Shown here piece by piece: positions 1 through 9,441 of a stretch of 64,000 nucleotides of DNA (within the stretch, counting starts at the first letter, position 1; every line of letters starts with the position of its first letter). This DNA is from an uncultured Corynebacterium sp. (GTDB lineage: Bacteria; Actinomycetota; Actinomycetes; Mycobacteriales; Mycobacteriaceae). The notes beneath the pieces were generated by a model that saw only the letters and a program-made list of their open reading frames with translations, searched no databases and was not told the origin of the DNA. The stretch is taken from assembly GCA_943914465.1 (NCBI GenBank), contig CALUCD010000002.1:186001-250000 (forward strand), in the 5' to 3' direction. A program made the position numbers and the translations under genes.

Positions 1-1260
1 GACGCGCTCCAGCTCGTCGATCTCCTGCGGCGAGGAGTCAATCTGCATGCGCAGGCGCGAACCGGCCTCATCAACCAGATCAATGGCCTTGTCTGGCAGG
101 AAGCGGTTGGTGATGTAGCGGTTCGACAACTCAGCTGCTGCCACCAACGCCGAATCCTGAATACGCACGCCGTGGTGCACCTCGTAGCGCTCTTTGAGTC
201 CGCGCAGGATACCAATCGTGTCCTCCACGGTCGGCTCCCCCACGTAGACCTGCTGGAAGCGCCGCTCCAGTGCCGCGTCTTTCTCAATGTACTGGCGGTA
301 CTCATCCAACGTGGTCGCACCCACCAAGCGCAGCTCACCGCGGGCGAGCATCGGCTTGATCATGTTGCCGGCATCCATCGCGCCCTCACCGGTTGCCCCG
401 GCACCGACGATGGTGTGCAGCTCATCAATAAAGGTGATGATCTCCCCGTCAGACGATTTGATCTCATCCAACACGGCCTTCAGGCGCTCTTCGAATTCGC
501 CGCGGAACTTCGCACCGGCGACCATAGAGCCCAGATCAAGGCTGATTAGCGTTTTGCCTTTCAGCGATTCAGGCACGTCGCCGGCGACAATTCGCCTGGC
601 CAGGCCTTCAACCACCGCGGTTTTACCCACGCCGGGCTCACCGATGAGCACCGGGTTGTTCTTGGTGCGGCGGCTCAGTACCTGCACCACGCGACGAATC
701 TCCGTGTCACGCCCGATCACCGGGTCGATCTTGCCCTCACGCGCGCGGGCAGTGAGGTCGGTGGAGTACTTTTCTAATGCCTGGAACTGGCCCTCCGGGT
801 CCTGCGAGGTAACCTTCTTATGCCCCCGCACGGACGGGAAAGCGCCCTTGAGCACCTCGTAAGTCGCGCCGCGCTTCTTCAGCAGCTCAGCGGCCTCATC
901 ACCGCCCTTGGCAATTGCGGCGAGCAAAACCTCGGTGGAAACATATTCATCCCCCAGCTCACCGGCCAATTCTTGTGCCGCATTAATCGCGCCGAGCGCG
1001 TCCCGGTTGAAGTTCGGGTTGGCCATGTTTTGGCCCTCTGCCTTTGGGTACGCGTCCGTCAACTCGGCGGCTTCCTTTGCCACCGTGTCCGGGTCCACAC
1101 CGGTTGCTTTCAACACCGGCGCGGCGATCCCATCTGCTTGCGTCAATATCGCCTCAAGCAGGTGCGCCGGGCGAATATCGGGGTTACCTGCGGCGGACGC
1201 CTTCTGCAGCGCCTGCTGCAGGGCCTCCTGAGTTTTGGTTGTGGGGTTGAATGAACCCAT
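1..1260 (-). CDS. clpB: ATP-dependent disaggregase ClpB (5' part; 3' end beyond the window)
   Basis: The start ATG is at 1260 and about 420 N-terminal residues are visible; the rest lies left of the window. ClpB is the cytosolic hexameric AAA+ disaggregase that works with DnaK/DnaJ/GrpE to resolubilise aggregated protein. Two Clp_N repeats fill roughly residues 1-150. The first AAA+ domain follows with Walker A GEPGVGKTA near residue 206 and Walker B ITFIDELH near 277. The C-terminal part of this domain (NRYITNRFLPDKAIDLVDEA) is also present, while the middle coiled coil and second AAA+ ring are off the edge. An HspR-type HAIR operator lies 57-77 bp upstream, so it should be co-regulated with the dnaK operon at 9.7-14.3 kb. 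Truncation is only by the window border. Confidence 0.97.
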   Translation of the reverse strand, partial: MGSFNPTTKTQEALQQALQKASAAGNPDIRPAHLLEAILTQADGIAAPVLKATGVDPDTVAKEAAELTDAYPKAEGQNMANPNFNRDALGAINAAQELAGELGDEYVSTEVLLAAIAKGGDEAAELLKKRGATYEVLKGAFPSVRGHKKVTSQDPEGQFQALEKYSTDLTARAREGKIDPVIGRDTEIRRVVQVLSRRTKNNPVLIGEPGVGKTAVVEGLARRIVAGDVPESLKGKTLISLDLGSMVAGAKFRGEFEERLKAVLDEIKSSDGEIITFIDELHTIVGAGATGEGAMDAGNMIKPMLARGELRLVGATTLDEYRQYIEKDAALERRFQQVYVGEPTVEDTIGILRGLKERYEVHHGVRIQDSALVAAAELSNRYITNRFLPDKAIDLVDEAGSRLRMQIDSSPQEIDELERV

Positions 1261-1316
1261 CGCGCTGCTCCTTTTGCTTGCTTTATCACGTTTGTACTTG
1301 TTCTAACGCACGACAG

Positions 1317-1337
1317 GTTGAGTCTGTTCCTATCAAG
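1317..1337 (-). promoter_or_regulatory. HAIR operator (HspR binding site) upstream of clpB
   Basis: Read on the minus strand, the site is CTTGATA-N7-ACTCAAC, one or two bases from the actinobacterial HAIR consensus CTTGAGT-N7-ACTCAAG. It lies 57 bp before the clpB ATG, where HspR would block transcription. HspR itself is encoded at 9729-10253. Confidence 0.8.
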
Positions 1338-1440
1338 GTAAAAAAAGTTGCGCGATGGAGGCTAAACTTTCGCGTGGCGACGCCACCCCCGAGAGGAGCG
1401 AAGAGGGGGCAGGTGGGGCGTCGATAAGCGAGGAAAGCTC

Positions 1441-2775
1441 CTAGTCAGCAACTCGGCGCCTAACTGGGATCCACTTCAACCAGAACGCGACCACAACGAC
1501 GCCAACGGCGATGAGAAACGCCGCCCAGCCGAAACCGGCGGTGATGCCCGCGATGACCGCGATTGGCGCGAGGATGGTCATGCCGATTTCAAATGGCGCG
1601 AAGCCCACGTAAGCCACGCCGTATTCATTGAGTGTGCCGGATTGGAGTTTCGGGTCGACCATTTTCAGCAGCGCGATGCCGGTGGCCACCGCCGCGGTTG
1701 CCCAGCCCCAGCCGAAGATGCCGCGCTCGAGCCAGTTGCCACCGAAAAAGACTGGTCCGGCCCACAGCATCCACACCACACACAAGACAGTGCCCAGCAC
1801 AAACAGGAGCACAAGCGCCTGCCAATATCCGGCAACCGCCGCCGGAATGATGGATGCAATGCCGAAGGCGATCATAAAGTCCGTCGCCGCACCGGAGATG
1901 GAGGTGACCGTGTCCCGGTCAAGGTAGTTCGGGCGTTTGAACACACGCAACAACATACGCCCGATCAACCCGATGACGAACGCCATGGCGAAGAGCGGGA
2001 TGGACACGTTCGGCCATTGGCCTTTGATTAGCTGATTCACGCTATAGGCGATGAGCACGGTAAACACAATGAACCCAACGTGCAGGGCCAACGGTTCAAT
2101 CGACGAGGGGTTCGTGGTGGCCTTACCAATGGAGGGCCGTTCCGCCTCGTTATCGATGTAGCCGGTGCGCAGGTCTGCCGGCAGCTCACCACGCAGCTGG
2201 GAGGCTTTGCCGGTGCGGATGCCCCAGTTGGTCATGATCACGCCGCCGACAATGGCCACAAGTGTGCCCACCGTTGCCGAAGTAAAGCCCAACGATGATG
2301 CCTCGGCCACACCGATTTCTTCCAGCGCCGAGCCAACAGCTGCAGCAGTGCCGAACCCGCCGACGAACCCGACCGGCAGCATCATGCCAAACCAGGGCTC
2401 CGCGCCGAACACGGGTCCGAAAAAATACACTCCGAGCAGGATGAATAACCCCCATTGGCCCATGAACATGGCGGTGGAATAGCCCCACATGTTGCGCGCA
2501 CCCGAGGCGACAGAGCCACCGAGCTCCATGGAGTACGCCATAGATGCAAAAACCACAGCAATCAGTAGCGTGGTGTACGTACCCACTTTGTCGGACCAGG
2601 TGATCAAACCAAGGACTTCTTGGCCGAGAACAAGTCCAAGCAGGCCAGCGGTAATCGGAGCGGGCAGGAGGAGCTTTTGCAGAATCTGCAGTCGGTTGCG
2701 GAGCACGTTGCCGATGATCAGCAGGATTGAGATCCATCCGATATCAGTAAGCAGGGTATACGGCGTGAATTCCAC
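1441..2775 (-). CDS. GltS-like sodium/glutamate symporter family protein
   Basis: This is a polytopic membrane protein of 444 residues with about ten to twelve hydrophobic segments and symmetric halves typical of sodium:glutamate symporters. The glycine-rich stretch FVGGFGTAAAVGSALEEIG in the first half and GIASIIPAAVAGYW in the second resemble the re-entrant regions of that family. I chose the GTG at 2775 because AAAGG lies 7 nt before it; an upstream in-frame start at 2835 would add a hydrophilic N-terminus with no ribosome site. It probably imports an acidic amino acid or a related anion with Na+; substrate is not readable from sequence. It is transcribed divergently from the flavoprotein gene at 2876. 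Confidence 0.72.
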   Translation of the reverse strand: MEFTPYTLLTDIGWISILLIIGNVLRNRLQILQKLLLPAPITAGLLGLVLGQEVLGLITWSDKVGTYTTLLIAVVFASMAYSMELGGSVASGARNMWGYSTAMFMGQWGLFILLGVYFFGPVFGAEPWFGMMLPVGFVGGFGTAAAVGSALEEIGVAEASSLGFTSATVGTLVAIVGGVIMTNWGIRTGKASQLRGELPADLRTGYIDNEAERPSIGKATTNPSSIEPLALHVGFIVFTVLIAYSVNQLIKGQWPNVSIPLFAMAFVIGLIGRMLLRVFKRPNYLDRDTVTSISGAATDFMIAFGIASIIPAAVAGYWQALVLLFVLGTVLCVVWMLWAGPVFFGGNWLERGIFGWGWATAAVATGIALLKMVDPKLQSGTLNEYGVAYVGFAPFEIGMTILAPIAVIAGITAGFGWAAFLIAVGVVVVAFWLKWIPVRRRVAD

Positions 2776-2875
2776 CGATCCACCTTTCTTTGCCGTCCTA
2801 CGCAGATATTTTGCAGTCACATTATCGGAGCACACCCAGCTCTGCTTAATCTATGAAGCACTATTGTTAGGGGCC

Positions 2876-4135
2876 ATGAGCACACCCGCGCCACTTGTCA
2901 ACGAACCAGTCCGCGTCCGCGCGGCACTGTATGACCGCTTTAAGCAGGCGTACTCGGACAAAGGTGCGGCGCTGTTGCCAGAGGGTGCTGTGCTCATGCC
3001 GCAGTTGCTTATCGACGCGGCCTCATGGATCCTCACCCACTCCCCCACACCCGACTTGCCCCCGGGGGTGGTACGCCGCCTGCACGCGTGGGCCCTAGAC
3101 CTGCGCCGTATCGGATTTCCCTCTGCAGAGTTTCCGACGGTGGCCGGCATGCTCGCTGACGTTGCGGAGTTCGATGCCAATGCGCGGGCGGTGATCCTAG
3201 CTGCTGCGGAAGAGATGCGCCGGGCTGCGGCAGACGCGGATGAGGCAGGCATCCCCGCAGCCTCGGCGGCGCAGGTGATGGAGGTCAGCCGGGATGGGGC
3301 GCACCGGCAGGGGCGGGCGTCAATACGCGGCGGTGGTGATGCCGGTGTGCGCGTCGTGCGGCTGGAATCTGGCATGCCGGTGGATTACCTACCCGGCCAG
3401 GTACTGCCAGTGATGCAGGTGGGCCGGCAGGGCGTATGGCGGGGCTTAGCGCCAGCGATGCCATCGAACAGCCTGGGGCAGCTCGAATTTCACGTCGATG
3501 GAGAGATTGATCCTAAGGTTGGCAGCTATCTCACACTTGGGGCTGCGCGCGGGCCGAGTCCGGCACTGGACGGTGAACGCGCACTCATTGTGGCGGCCGG
3601 GTCTGGCCTTGCGGCAGCGAAGTCGCTGGTATTTGCCCTCCTTGAGCGTGAAACCCGCCCGCAGGTACACCTGATTGTCGCTGCCGAATCCCCCGCCGAT
3701 TTTTATGATCTGCCGGCGTTCGCCGTCCTGGCGAAGGCACAAGATTGGCTGGAAGTGACCCGCGCAGTAGAAAACGACACGGTGGCCACTGAGGGCACTA
3801 CAGACACTGACACCGGCGATGCGGATGGTGCTGGCCGTGCGCGCGGTGCTGGCCGTGCTCGCGGTGCTGGTCATGAGGCTGGCGCAGTGGGTGCAGATGC
3901 GAGCAGTGCGGAGCGCGCTGTTGCTGAGTTACCCCAGATCTGGGCGCCGCTGACCAAGCTCGTCGCCGCGCCGGGCATTTGGTGGGACCGCGATGTCGTG
4001 CTCTGCGGCACGCAGGCACGCACTGACGAGCTGCACAACGCCCTGTTGCAGGCCGGGGCTGGCGCGCAGACAGGCGAGATCACGGTGATCGCGCATGACG
4101 CGGCCCCCGATTGGACCTCGCCGCCGGAGAGTTAA
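2876..4135 (+). CDS. globin/ferredoxin-reductase-like (flavohaemoprotein-like) protein
   Basis: Residues 1-130 are helical and globin-like (RRIGFPSAEFPTVAGMLADV resembles the F-G region of flavohaemoglobins). The C-terminal two thirds look like an FNR-type reductase: YLPGQVLPVM in the FAD-barrel position, a glycine-rich nucleotide-binding turn (ALIVAAGSGLAAAKSL), and DVVLCGTQARTDELHNALLQ at the end. The usual RxYS flavin motif is not obvious, so activity is uncertain. Start ATG 2876 has a TATTGT -10-like hexamer 8 nt upstream, which suggests a leaderless transcript. A Gly/Ala/Arg insert near residue 320 is encoded by an 18-bp tandem repeat (3827-3880). A role in NO or redox chemistry would be a guess from the family. 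Confidence 0.55.
   Translation: MSTPAPLVNEPVRVRAALYDRFKQAYSDKGAALLPEGAVLMPQLLIDAASWILTHSPTPDLPPGVVRRLHAWALDLRRIGFPSAEFPTVAGMLADVAEFDANARAVILAAAEEMRRAAADADEAGIPAASAAQVMEVSRDGAHRQGRASIRGGGDAGVRVVRLESGMPVDYLPGQVLPVMQVGRQGVWRGLAPAMPSNSLGQLEFHVDGEIDPKVGSYLTLGAARGPSPALDGERALIVAAGSGLAAAKSLVFALLERETRPQVHLIVAAESPADFYDLPAFAVLAKAQDWLEVTRAVENDTVATEGTTDTDTGDADGAGRARGAGRARGAGHEAGAVGADASSAERAVAELPQIWAPLTKLVAAPGIWWDRDVVLCGTQARTDELHNALLQAGAGAQTGEITVIAHDAAPDWTSPPES
3827..3880 (+). repeat. 18-bp in-frame tandem repeat, three units, inside the flavoprotein-like gene
   Basis: Three consecutive 18-bp units begin with GGTGCTGG at 3827, 3845 and 3863. They encode repeated G-A-G-R-A-R blocks in a linker between the nucleotide-binding part and the C-terminal strand. 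The first two units differ at one base and the third is more diverged. Confidence 0.8.
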
Positions 4136-4175
4136 CGCGTAGCTGGGTGCTTCCCGGCGAAGGGGTTTGCGCAGC

Positions 4176-5006
4176 TCAGCGGATCACCGTGTTGTCGGAG
4201 ATGCTCACCAGTGGCAGGGCTTCGCGCGCGGCGGTGACCTCGTCGATGTCAATGTCCACAAGTAGCACCTCTGGCGCATATCCTGCTTCAGCTACTCGCA
4301 CCCCCTGCGGGTTGACCACAACGGAGTGCCCGATGCCAGTTGGGCCTGATGCTTCGCCGACTTTATCTTCCCAGTCAGGTCGGGCTTGCCCGGCGGCGGC
4401 GATGAACAGGCCAGCATCAAGCGCCCGGGCCGCGGTAAGCACCCGCCATTGCTCCAACTTGCCCGGCCCATCTGCCCAGCTTGTAGGCACAACCACTACC
4501 TGTGCACCACGTCGGGCGAGTGCTTTGAACTGCTCAGGAAAGCGGATGTCAAAGCAAATTGCCACCCCGACCACCGCGCCCTCATGGGTAAACGTGACCA
4601 GCTCATCGCCGGTTTGCACGGTGTCCGACTCCCGGTAACTAAACGCATCGTAGGCGTGGATCTTGTCGTAGGCCTTATGCACCCCTCCGCCGGTGATGAG
4701 CGCAGTGTTGCGCACACGGTTGAGTTCCTTGCCGTCAACGGTGTTCGTATCTCCTGGTCGGAACATGCCAGCAACAATGACGACGCCGAGTTCCTCGGCG
4801 AGCGTGCGCATCGCGGTGGCAAACTCCCCATCGAGCTCCTCCGCCTGAGTGTCAAGCCTTCCCTGGTCAAAAGCTTGGCTGGCCGCTTCAGGGGCGACAA
4901 TCAGCGTCGCACCTTGAGCCGCCGCATCACGGATGAGCGGTTGAATGAGTTCAATGTTGGCGCTCTTGTCCGGGCCGGTCACCGTTTGCACGAGGGCGAG
5001 TTTCAT
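4176..5006 (-). CDS. carbon-nitrogen hydrolase (nitrilase superfamily, Nit1/deaminated-glutathione amidase-like)
   Basis: This 276-residue cytosolic amidase has the nitrilase catalytic triad: Glu in VAPEAASQAF (about residue 40), Lys in AYDKIHAYD (about 110) and Cys in AICFDIRFPE (about 150). The RFPE after the Cys and the length fit the Nit1/Nit2 branch, which removes the amide from deaminated glutathione or omega-amides of oxo acids. Corynebacteria lack glutathione, so the true substrate may be another omega-amide (inference). ATG 5006 is preferred over the ATG codons at 5012 and 5015 because an AAAG motif lies 8 nt before it. It is divergent from the gene at 5096. Confidence 0.88.
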   Translation of the reverse strand: MKLALVQTVTGPDKSANIELIQPLIRDAAAQGATLIVAPEAASQAFDQGRLDTQAEELDGEFATAMRTLAEELGVVIVAGMFRPGDTNTVDGKELNRVRNTALITGGGVHKAYDKIHAYDAFSYRESDTVQTGDELVTFTHEGAVVGVAICFDIRFPEQFKALARRGAQVVVVPTSWADGPGKLEQWRVLTAARALDAGLFIAAAGQARPDWEDKVGEASGPTGIGHSVVVNPQGVRVAEAGYAPEVLLVDIDIDEVTAAREALPLVSISDNTVIR

Positions 5007-5060
5007 GTGCATCACTTTAAATCGGTTGTGCAGTGGTTATCCACAGATAAACATTCCCCC

Positions 5061-5089
5061 TTGATTCGTTTGTTTCGTTATTGTACGGT
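5061..5089 (+). promoter_or_regulatory. promoter of the 5096-6567 operon (leaderless)
   Basis: TTGATT (5061-5066) and TACGGT (5084-5089) are separated by exactly 17 bp. The ATG at 5096 follows the -10 by 6 bp and there is no Shine-Dalgarno sequence, so transcription should begin at or next to the start codon. Confidence 0.75.
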
Positions 5090-5095
5090 AACGGC

Positions 5096-5347
5096 ATGAA
5101 TTACTTGCAACTAACGGAATCAACAGCACCCACCGCACTGCGTCATCTGCCGGAGACCTCCCCACTACCCGTCGCAGCGCTTTCCGCCTCGCAGTCCGCC
5201 ACCGCGCTTGCCGCAGCGCAAACGCAAGCGCATCAGCGCCACCACTCCACGCTGACCGGCCTCGCCGCTCACCTGCGCTCCATCGCAACCTTCGCCGAAA
5301 CAGTGACCACGCTGGATACTGACGTCGCGGGAGCGCTGCAGCCATGA
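5096..5347 (+). CDS. small Ala/Thr-rich protein upstream of the DUF1023 hydrolase
   Basis: This 83-residue protein is rich in Ala, Thr and Ser with helical, His-containing stretches and no signal peptide or membrane segment. It starts leaderless from the promoter at 5061-5089 and its stop overlaps the ATG of the next gene by 4 bp (ATGA), so the two are translationally coupled. A small helical protein before a hydrolase with a helical N-terminus recalls WXG100-like partners in other actinobacteria, but no WxG motif is present. I do not recognise the family. Confidence 0.7.
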   Translation: MNYLQLTESTAPTALRHLPETSPLPVAALSASQSATALAAAQTQAHQRHHSTLTGLAAHLRSIATFAETVTTLDTDVAGALQP

Positions 5348-6567
5348 TCAAAACTGCCACCGCCACAGGCGCGGTTACTTATGCCCCGCAGCTTGACCCC
5401 GCCGAACTTACCCACGCCGCCGACGCACTCGTCAACGCCAGCGCGCACATCAAAACCCGGGCTACCGCTGCCCACACCGCTGCTGGCGAACTCACTGCCA
5501 CCGGATTTGCAGGCCCAACCGCCACCCTCGGGCTCGAGCGCATCGGCACATTTCGCACCCAGCTCGACGCCGAGAGTGAGCAGCTGCGTCAGATGGCCAC
5601 CGCCTTGCGCGCAGCTGCACGCGCCCAGCAGGCGCTTGATGTTGCGGCCCGAAGCGCCGGGGCAGCAAAGTTCACCGCGTTCACCCTCGCTCATCACCAC
5701 CGGCTGATCATGTGGCTCAACCAGCTCTCCCTGCAGCTCGATTCTGCTCTTGCACGGGAGCTCAACCGCGCGCGCAGTGCGGGCTTCGACCCGCTGTGTG
5801 CGAACCCCGAGGAGGGCCTGGCTGAGTTGTCAGCTCGTCATATGGCAACACTTCCTGCCACCACACAACAAACCATCCAGGCCGCCGGAGGTCTCGTGCT
5901 TGAAGCGGGTTCAGGCTCAACAACCGTGCTTGTCGGCAACGCGGAGAACCCGCAGCGGGTGATCACCTTGGTCGCCGGGGCAACCACGGGCAACCCCCAC
6001 CAGCTCGCAGGCGAGTTGGAAAAGGCTCAACACATTGCACAGCGCACCGGTGCGGCAGTGGTGGTGTGGCAAGGCTACGAGCCACCCCAATCGGTCGGGC
6101 TTGCCATCTCTCCCACCGCGGCACGGGAAGGCGCGGGCAACCTCGCTGCGTTCCAAGCCGCGTTGGAGGAGCGTTTCCCCGACGCGCAGAAAACCGCCGT
6201 CGCACATTCCTACGGCACGCGTGTTGCCACTGAGGCCGCGTATGAACACGGTTTGCTTGTCGACGATCTGTGGCTACTCGGCAGCGCCGGCGTCGCTGGC
6301 GACAGCGTTGCCGATCTCACGCTGGCCACTCCAGAGGCCAGCGTGTACGTCGTTGACGCCGACGATGACCCGATTCGGGGTGTGCGGTCAGGAACGCGTG
6401 GGGTCCTGGGGGCGTCGCCAAGCAGCGAGAGCTATGGCGCGACAGTGATTGACGGCGTGAGTGGGAGGCACTCCTCGTACTTCACAGATGAGGCGTTCTT
6501 ATCTGCTTTGTCACAGCCCCCAGCCCCGGTGACGGAAAAAGCAGTAGCATCGGCGAATGGAAACTAA
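5344..6567 (+). CDS. DUF1023-type alpha/beta hydrolase with helical N-terminal domain
   Basis: This 407-residue protein has about 190 N-terminal residues of predicted long helices (Ala-rich, coiled-coil-like). An alpha/beta hydrolase domain of the DUF1023 kind follows. The nucleophile elbow is AHSYGT near residue 288, the acid is probably in VVDADDDPI near 340, and the histidine is in GRHSSYF near 380. It shares the operon with the small protein at 5096-5347. The fold suggests a cytosolic or exported esterase or peptidase-like enzyme; the substrate is unknown. No signal peptide is seen. Confidence 0.78.
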   Translation: MIKTATATGAVTYAPQLDPAELTHAADALVNASAHIKTRATAAHTAAGELTATGFAGPTATLGLERIGTFRTQLDAESEQLRQMATALRAAARAQQALDVAARSAGAAKFTAFTLAHHHRLIMWLNQLSLQLDSALARELNRARSAGFDPLCANPEEGLAELSARHMATLPATTQQTIQAAGGLVLEAGSGSTTVLVGNAENPQRVITLVAGATTGNPHQLAGELEKAQHIAQRTGAAVVVWQGYEPPQSVGLAISPTAAREGAGNLAAFQAALEERFPDAQKTAVAHSYGTRVATEAAYEHGLLVDDLWLLGSAGVAGDSVADLTLATPEASVYVVDADDDPIRGVRSGTRGVLGASPSSESYGATVIDGVSGRHSSYFTDEAFLSALSQPPAPVTEKAVASANGN

Positions 6568-6599
6568 ATATATGCTTTTGTTACTAATAAGGGAGCTCG

Positions 6600-8360
6600 A
6601 TGACTAACTTCGCAAACCAGGTGGTCAACCACCTCGAAGCACTTGGCGTTAAACGAATTTACGGCCTCGTCGGCGACTCGCTCAACCCACTTTCCGATGC
6701 CGTACGCAACCACGATATTGAGTGGGTACACGTGCGCAACGAGGAAGCCGCAGCGTTCGCTGCCGGCGCCGACGCGCTGGCAGCTGATGAATTAGCCGTG
6801 TGCGGCGGGTCCTGCGGACCAGGCAACACGCACTTTGTCCAGGGCTTGTTTGAAGCACACCGCAACGGTTCAAAACTGCTCGCCATTGCCTCACACATCC
6901 CTACCATTGAGATCGGCTCTCAGTTCTTCCAAGAAACGCACCCGGAGCTGCTTTTCCAAGAGTGCTCCTCATACCTCGAGGTAGTACACAACGCCGATCA
7001 GGGCATGCGGGTACTGCACAACGCAATCCAGAACACAATGGCCGGCAACGGTGTCTCCGTGATGGTTGTGCCAGGCGACGTGTTCGCCGCCGACGTTGCC
7101 AAAGGCCCCCACACGTCCGACTCGGTCTACGCAGTCGGCGCGGACAAGCGCGTCTATCCTGACCCGCAGGAAGCTGCGCGCCTCGTCGAGGCAATCAATA
7201 AGGCCGATACCGTCACGCTGTTCGCCGGTTACGGCGCGCGCAACGCCCGTGAGGCTGTGTTCGCCCTCGCAGAGAAGATCAAAGCCCCGGTCGGCCACTC
7301 CTTCCGCGGCAAGATGTACCTCGAACACGACAACCCGTATGACGTCGGTATGTCTGGCTTGCTTGGCTACGGCGCGTGCCACGAAGCATCAGAAAAGGCA
7401 GACCTGTTCATCATGGTCGGCACGGATTTCCCCTACACCGACTGGCTTCCGGGTGACAACGTCGCCCAGATTGACATCGATGCCACCCACATCGGCCGGC
7501 GCACCCCGGTGAAATACCCAGTGGTCGGGGATGTTACCAGCGTGATCGAGAACATCCTGCCCCACATCGAGGAGAAAAAGAGCCGCAAATTCCTCGACTC
7601 CATGCTCAAGCGCCACGCTGAACTGCTTGAAGACGTGGTGGACAAGTACACCACCAAAGCGGCCGAAGCCAACACCCCAATCCACCCAGAGCTTGCCGCC
7701 TCTGTCCTCGACGAACTGGCAGATGAAGACGCCTACTTCACCGTTGACACCGGCATGTGCAACGTGTGGTCCTCGCGCTACCTCACCCCGAACGGCAAAC
7801 GCGACGAGGCCGCGTCGTTCCTCCACGGCACAATGGCCAACGCGCTGCCAATGGCAATTGGTGTCCAGTCCGCGTTTCCGGACCGCCAGGTCATCTCGTG
7901 GTCCGGTGACGGGGGGCTTGGCATGCTGCTTGGAGAGCTGCTCACGGTCAAGCTGCACAACCTGCCGATCAAAACCATCGTGTTCAACAACTCCTCACTC
8001 GGCATGGTCAAGCTGGAGATGCTCGTAGCTGGCTTCCCAGATTTTGAAACCGACCACGACAAGGTGAACTTTGCAGCCATCGCGGAAGGTGTTGGCATCA
8101 AATCCTTCCGGATTGAGGATCCGGACGAGCTGCGCCCGAAGCTCAAAGAGGCACTGGCGTATGACGGCCCGGTGCTGGTTGACATCGTCACCGACGCGGA
8201 CGCTTTGTCCCTGCCGCCGGACATCACCTGGGACATGATGAAAGGATTCACCACCGCTGGCGTGAAGACCGTGCTCGATGGTGGCGTTGGCCGCATGATC
8301 AATTTGGCGCGCGCGAACCTGCGACACATCGGTGGCGCAGCATCTATCGAGTTTAAATAG
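6600..8360 (+). CDS. pqo: pyruvate:quinone oxidoreductase (pyruvate dehydrogenase, quinone-dependent)
   Basis: This 586-residue flavoprotein decarboxylates pyruvate to acetate and CO2 and passes electrons to menaquinone at the membrane, using ThDP and FAD. It opens with the family N-terminus (GVKRIYGLVGDSLNPL), has the ThDP glutamate in VHVRNEEAAAFAAG, and the ThDP/Mg motif SGDGGLGMLLGELLT near residue 434 ending in NNSSLGMVKLE. Length matches C. glutamicum Pqo and E. coli PoxB. AAGGGAG lies 5-6 nt before the ATG. A strong hairpin terminator follows at 8394. It links glycolysis to acetate in stationary phase and is functionally close to ald at 14956-16476. Confidence 0.96.
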   Translation: MTNFANQVVNHLEALGVKRIYGLVGDSLNPLSDAVRNHDIEWVHVRNEEAAAFAAGADALAADELAVCGGSCGPGNTHFVQGLFEAHRNGSKLLAIASHIPTIEIGSQFFQETHPELLFQECSSYLEVVHNADQGMRVLHNAIQNTMAGNGVSVMVVPGDVFAADVAKGPHTSDSVYAVGADKRVYPDPQEAARLVEAINKADTVTLFAGYGARNAREAVFALAEKIKAPVGHSFRGKMYLEHDNPYDVGMSGLLGYGACHEASEKADLFIMVGTDFPYTDWLPGDNVAQIDIDATHIGRRTPVKYPVVGDVTSVIENILPHIEEKKSRKFLDSMLKRHAELLEDVVDKYTTKAAEANTPIHPELAASVLDELADEDAYFTVDTGMCNVWSSRYLTPNGKRDEAASFLHGTMANALPMAIGVQSAFPDRQVISWSGDGGLGMLLGELLTVKLHNLPIKTIVFNNSSLGMVKLEMLVAGFPDFETDHDKVNFAAIAEGVGIKSFRIEDPDELRPKLKEALAYDGPVLVDIVTDADALSLPPDITWDMMKGFTTAGVKTVLDGGVGRMINLARANLRHIGGAASIEFK

Positions 8361-8393
8361 AGAGTTTATATAGCTGCATTTCAGCTAGTCAGA

Positions 8394-8433
8394 CCCCCTT
8401 TTGCCGAACGTGTGCACGGCAAAAGGGGGTTTT
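8394..8433 (+). terminator. rho-independent terminator after pqo
   Basis: A 13-bp perfect stem (CCCCCTTTTGCCG paired with CGGCAAAAGGGGG) encloses a 10-nt loop and is followed by TTTT. Confidence 0.93.
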
Positions 8434-8548
8434 GCGTTGCTAAATATCCTTAAAACCCTGGTAGTGTCGGCCGGGCAATCGAAACTCTACTCGAAATTCA
8501 ATGAGTTTCTCTTATGTATCAACCTAAGAAAGATGGAAAGAACGCTTC

Positions 8549-9373
8549 ATGTCTACCCCACTTACACCTGCAGGCCGCCCGGAAAACACCTCAAACGTGG
8601 AACACACCACCACCGCCACCGAGCACACCACTCATCAGACAGCGCCGACAAGCGTCACCCGCGGTGACTCCGTCGCCTACCAGACTGATGACCACATCGG
8701 CCAAGAAGCCTGGATCGGCACCGACACAACCGATGTCTCCACCGGCAACGTGTCCTGGGGCGCAATCTTCGCCGGTGTAGTGACCTTCCTCGGCATCATG
8801 ATTCTTTTGGGCGTCGGCGCCGCCGCCATGGGCCTGCAGGGCTCATCCGGTGCCGCCACCGGCATCTTTGCCCTCATCTCACTCGCCGTCGCGTTTGCCG
8901 CCGCTGGCTACGTTTCCGGTGCGACCGGTGTGCGCGCTGGCCTGCTCCACGGCTTTGCCACCTGGGCAACTTCGCTGATCGCCGCGTTGATCCTGGCCGG
9001 CTGGCTGGGCGCCTCCGTGGTCGGCGGACTCGGCTCTGCTCTGGGTAACGTGGCAGACACCGTTGCTAATACCGCCGGGCAAGCGGCAAACGTCACCCGC
9101 GAGGACGCGGAGGACGCCGCAGATGCCGCTCAGGACAACATCTCCAACGAGGACGTGGACAACGCCACGCAACGCGCCCGCGAATCCGCCAACGACGCTG
9201 CCCGCCAGGCGCAGGACGCCTACAACGAGTACTCCGGCGATGTCGCCGCGGGCACCTGGTGGACGTTCGGCGGCCTCATCCTCGGCGCCGTCATCTCCGC
9301 GCTGGCAGGTGCAGCCGGTGCACGCTCCGTGCTCAACCGCGACAACCAGCAGAAGGTCGTGCGCAAGAAGTAA
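8549..9373 (+). CDS. multi-pass membrane protein with soluble Asp/Ala/Asn-rich helical segment
   Basis: This 274-residue protein has a Thr/His-rich N-terminal 65 residues, three membrane helices between about residues 70 and 165, and an acidic helical stretch with many Asp-Ala pairs (about 175-225). A fourth membrane helix lies near 240-260 before a basic tail ending VVRKK. The acidic stretch looks amphipathic and may lie on the membrane or pack as a coiled coil. AAAGATGGAAAG precedes the ATG. It is monocistronic, flanked by terminators at 8394 and 9442. I do not recognise a function; similar proteins are common in actinobacteria as hypothetical membrane proteins. Confidence 0.75.
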   Translation: MSTPLTPAGRPENTSNVEHTTTATEHTTHQTAPTSVTRGDSVAYQTDDHIGQEAWIGTDTTDVSTGNVSWGAIFAGVVTFLGIMILLGVGAAAMGLQGSSGAATGIFALISLAVAFAAAGYVSGATGVRAGLLHGFATWATSLIAALILAGWLGASVVGGLGSALGNVADTVANTAGQAANVTREDAEDAADAAQDNISNEDVDNATQRARESANDAARQAQDAYNEYSGDVAAGTWWTFGGLILGAVISALAGAAGARSVLNRDNQQKVVRKK

Positions 9374-9441
9374 CCCGTCGCGACCGCGCAGAACTCGTCG
9401 CGCATGCGTCGCGCGGAGCTCTGCGCATACGCGCGTCTGCA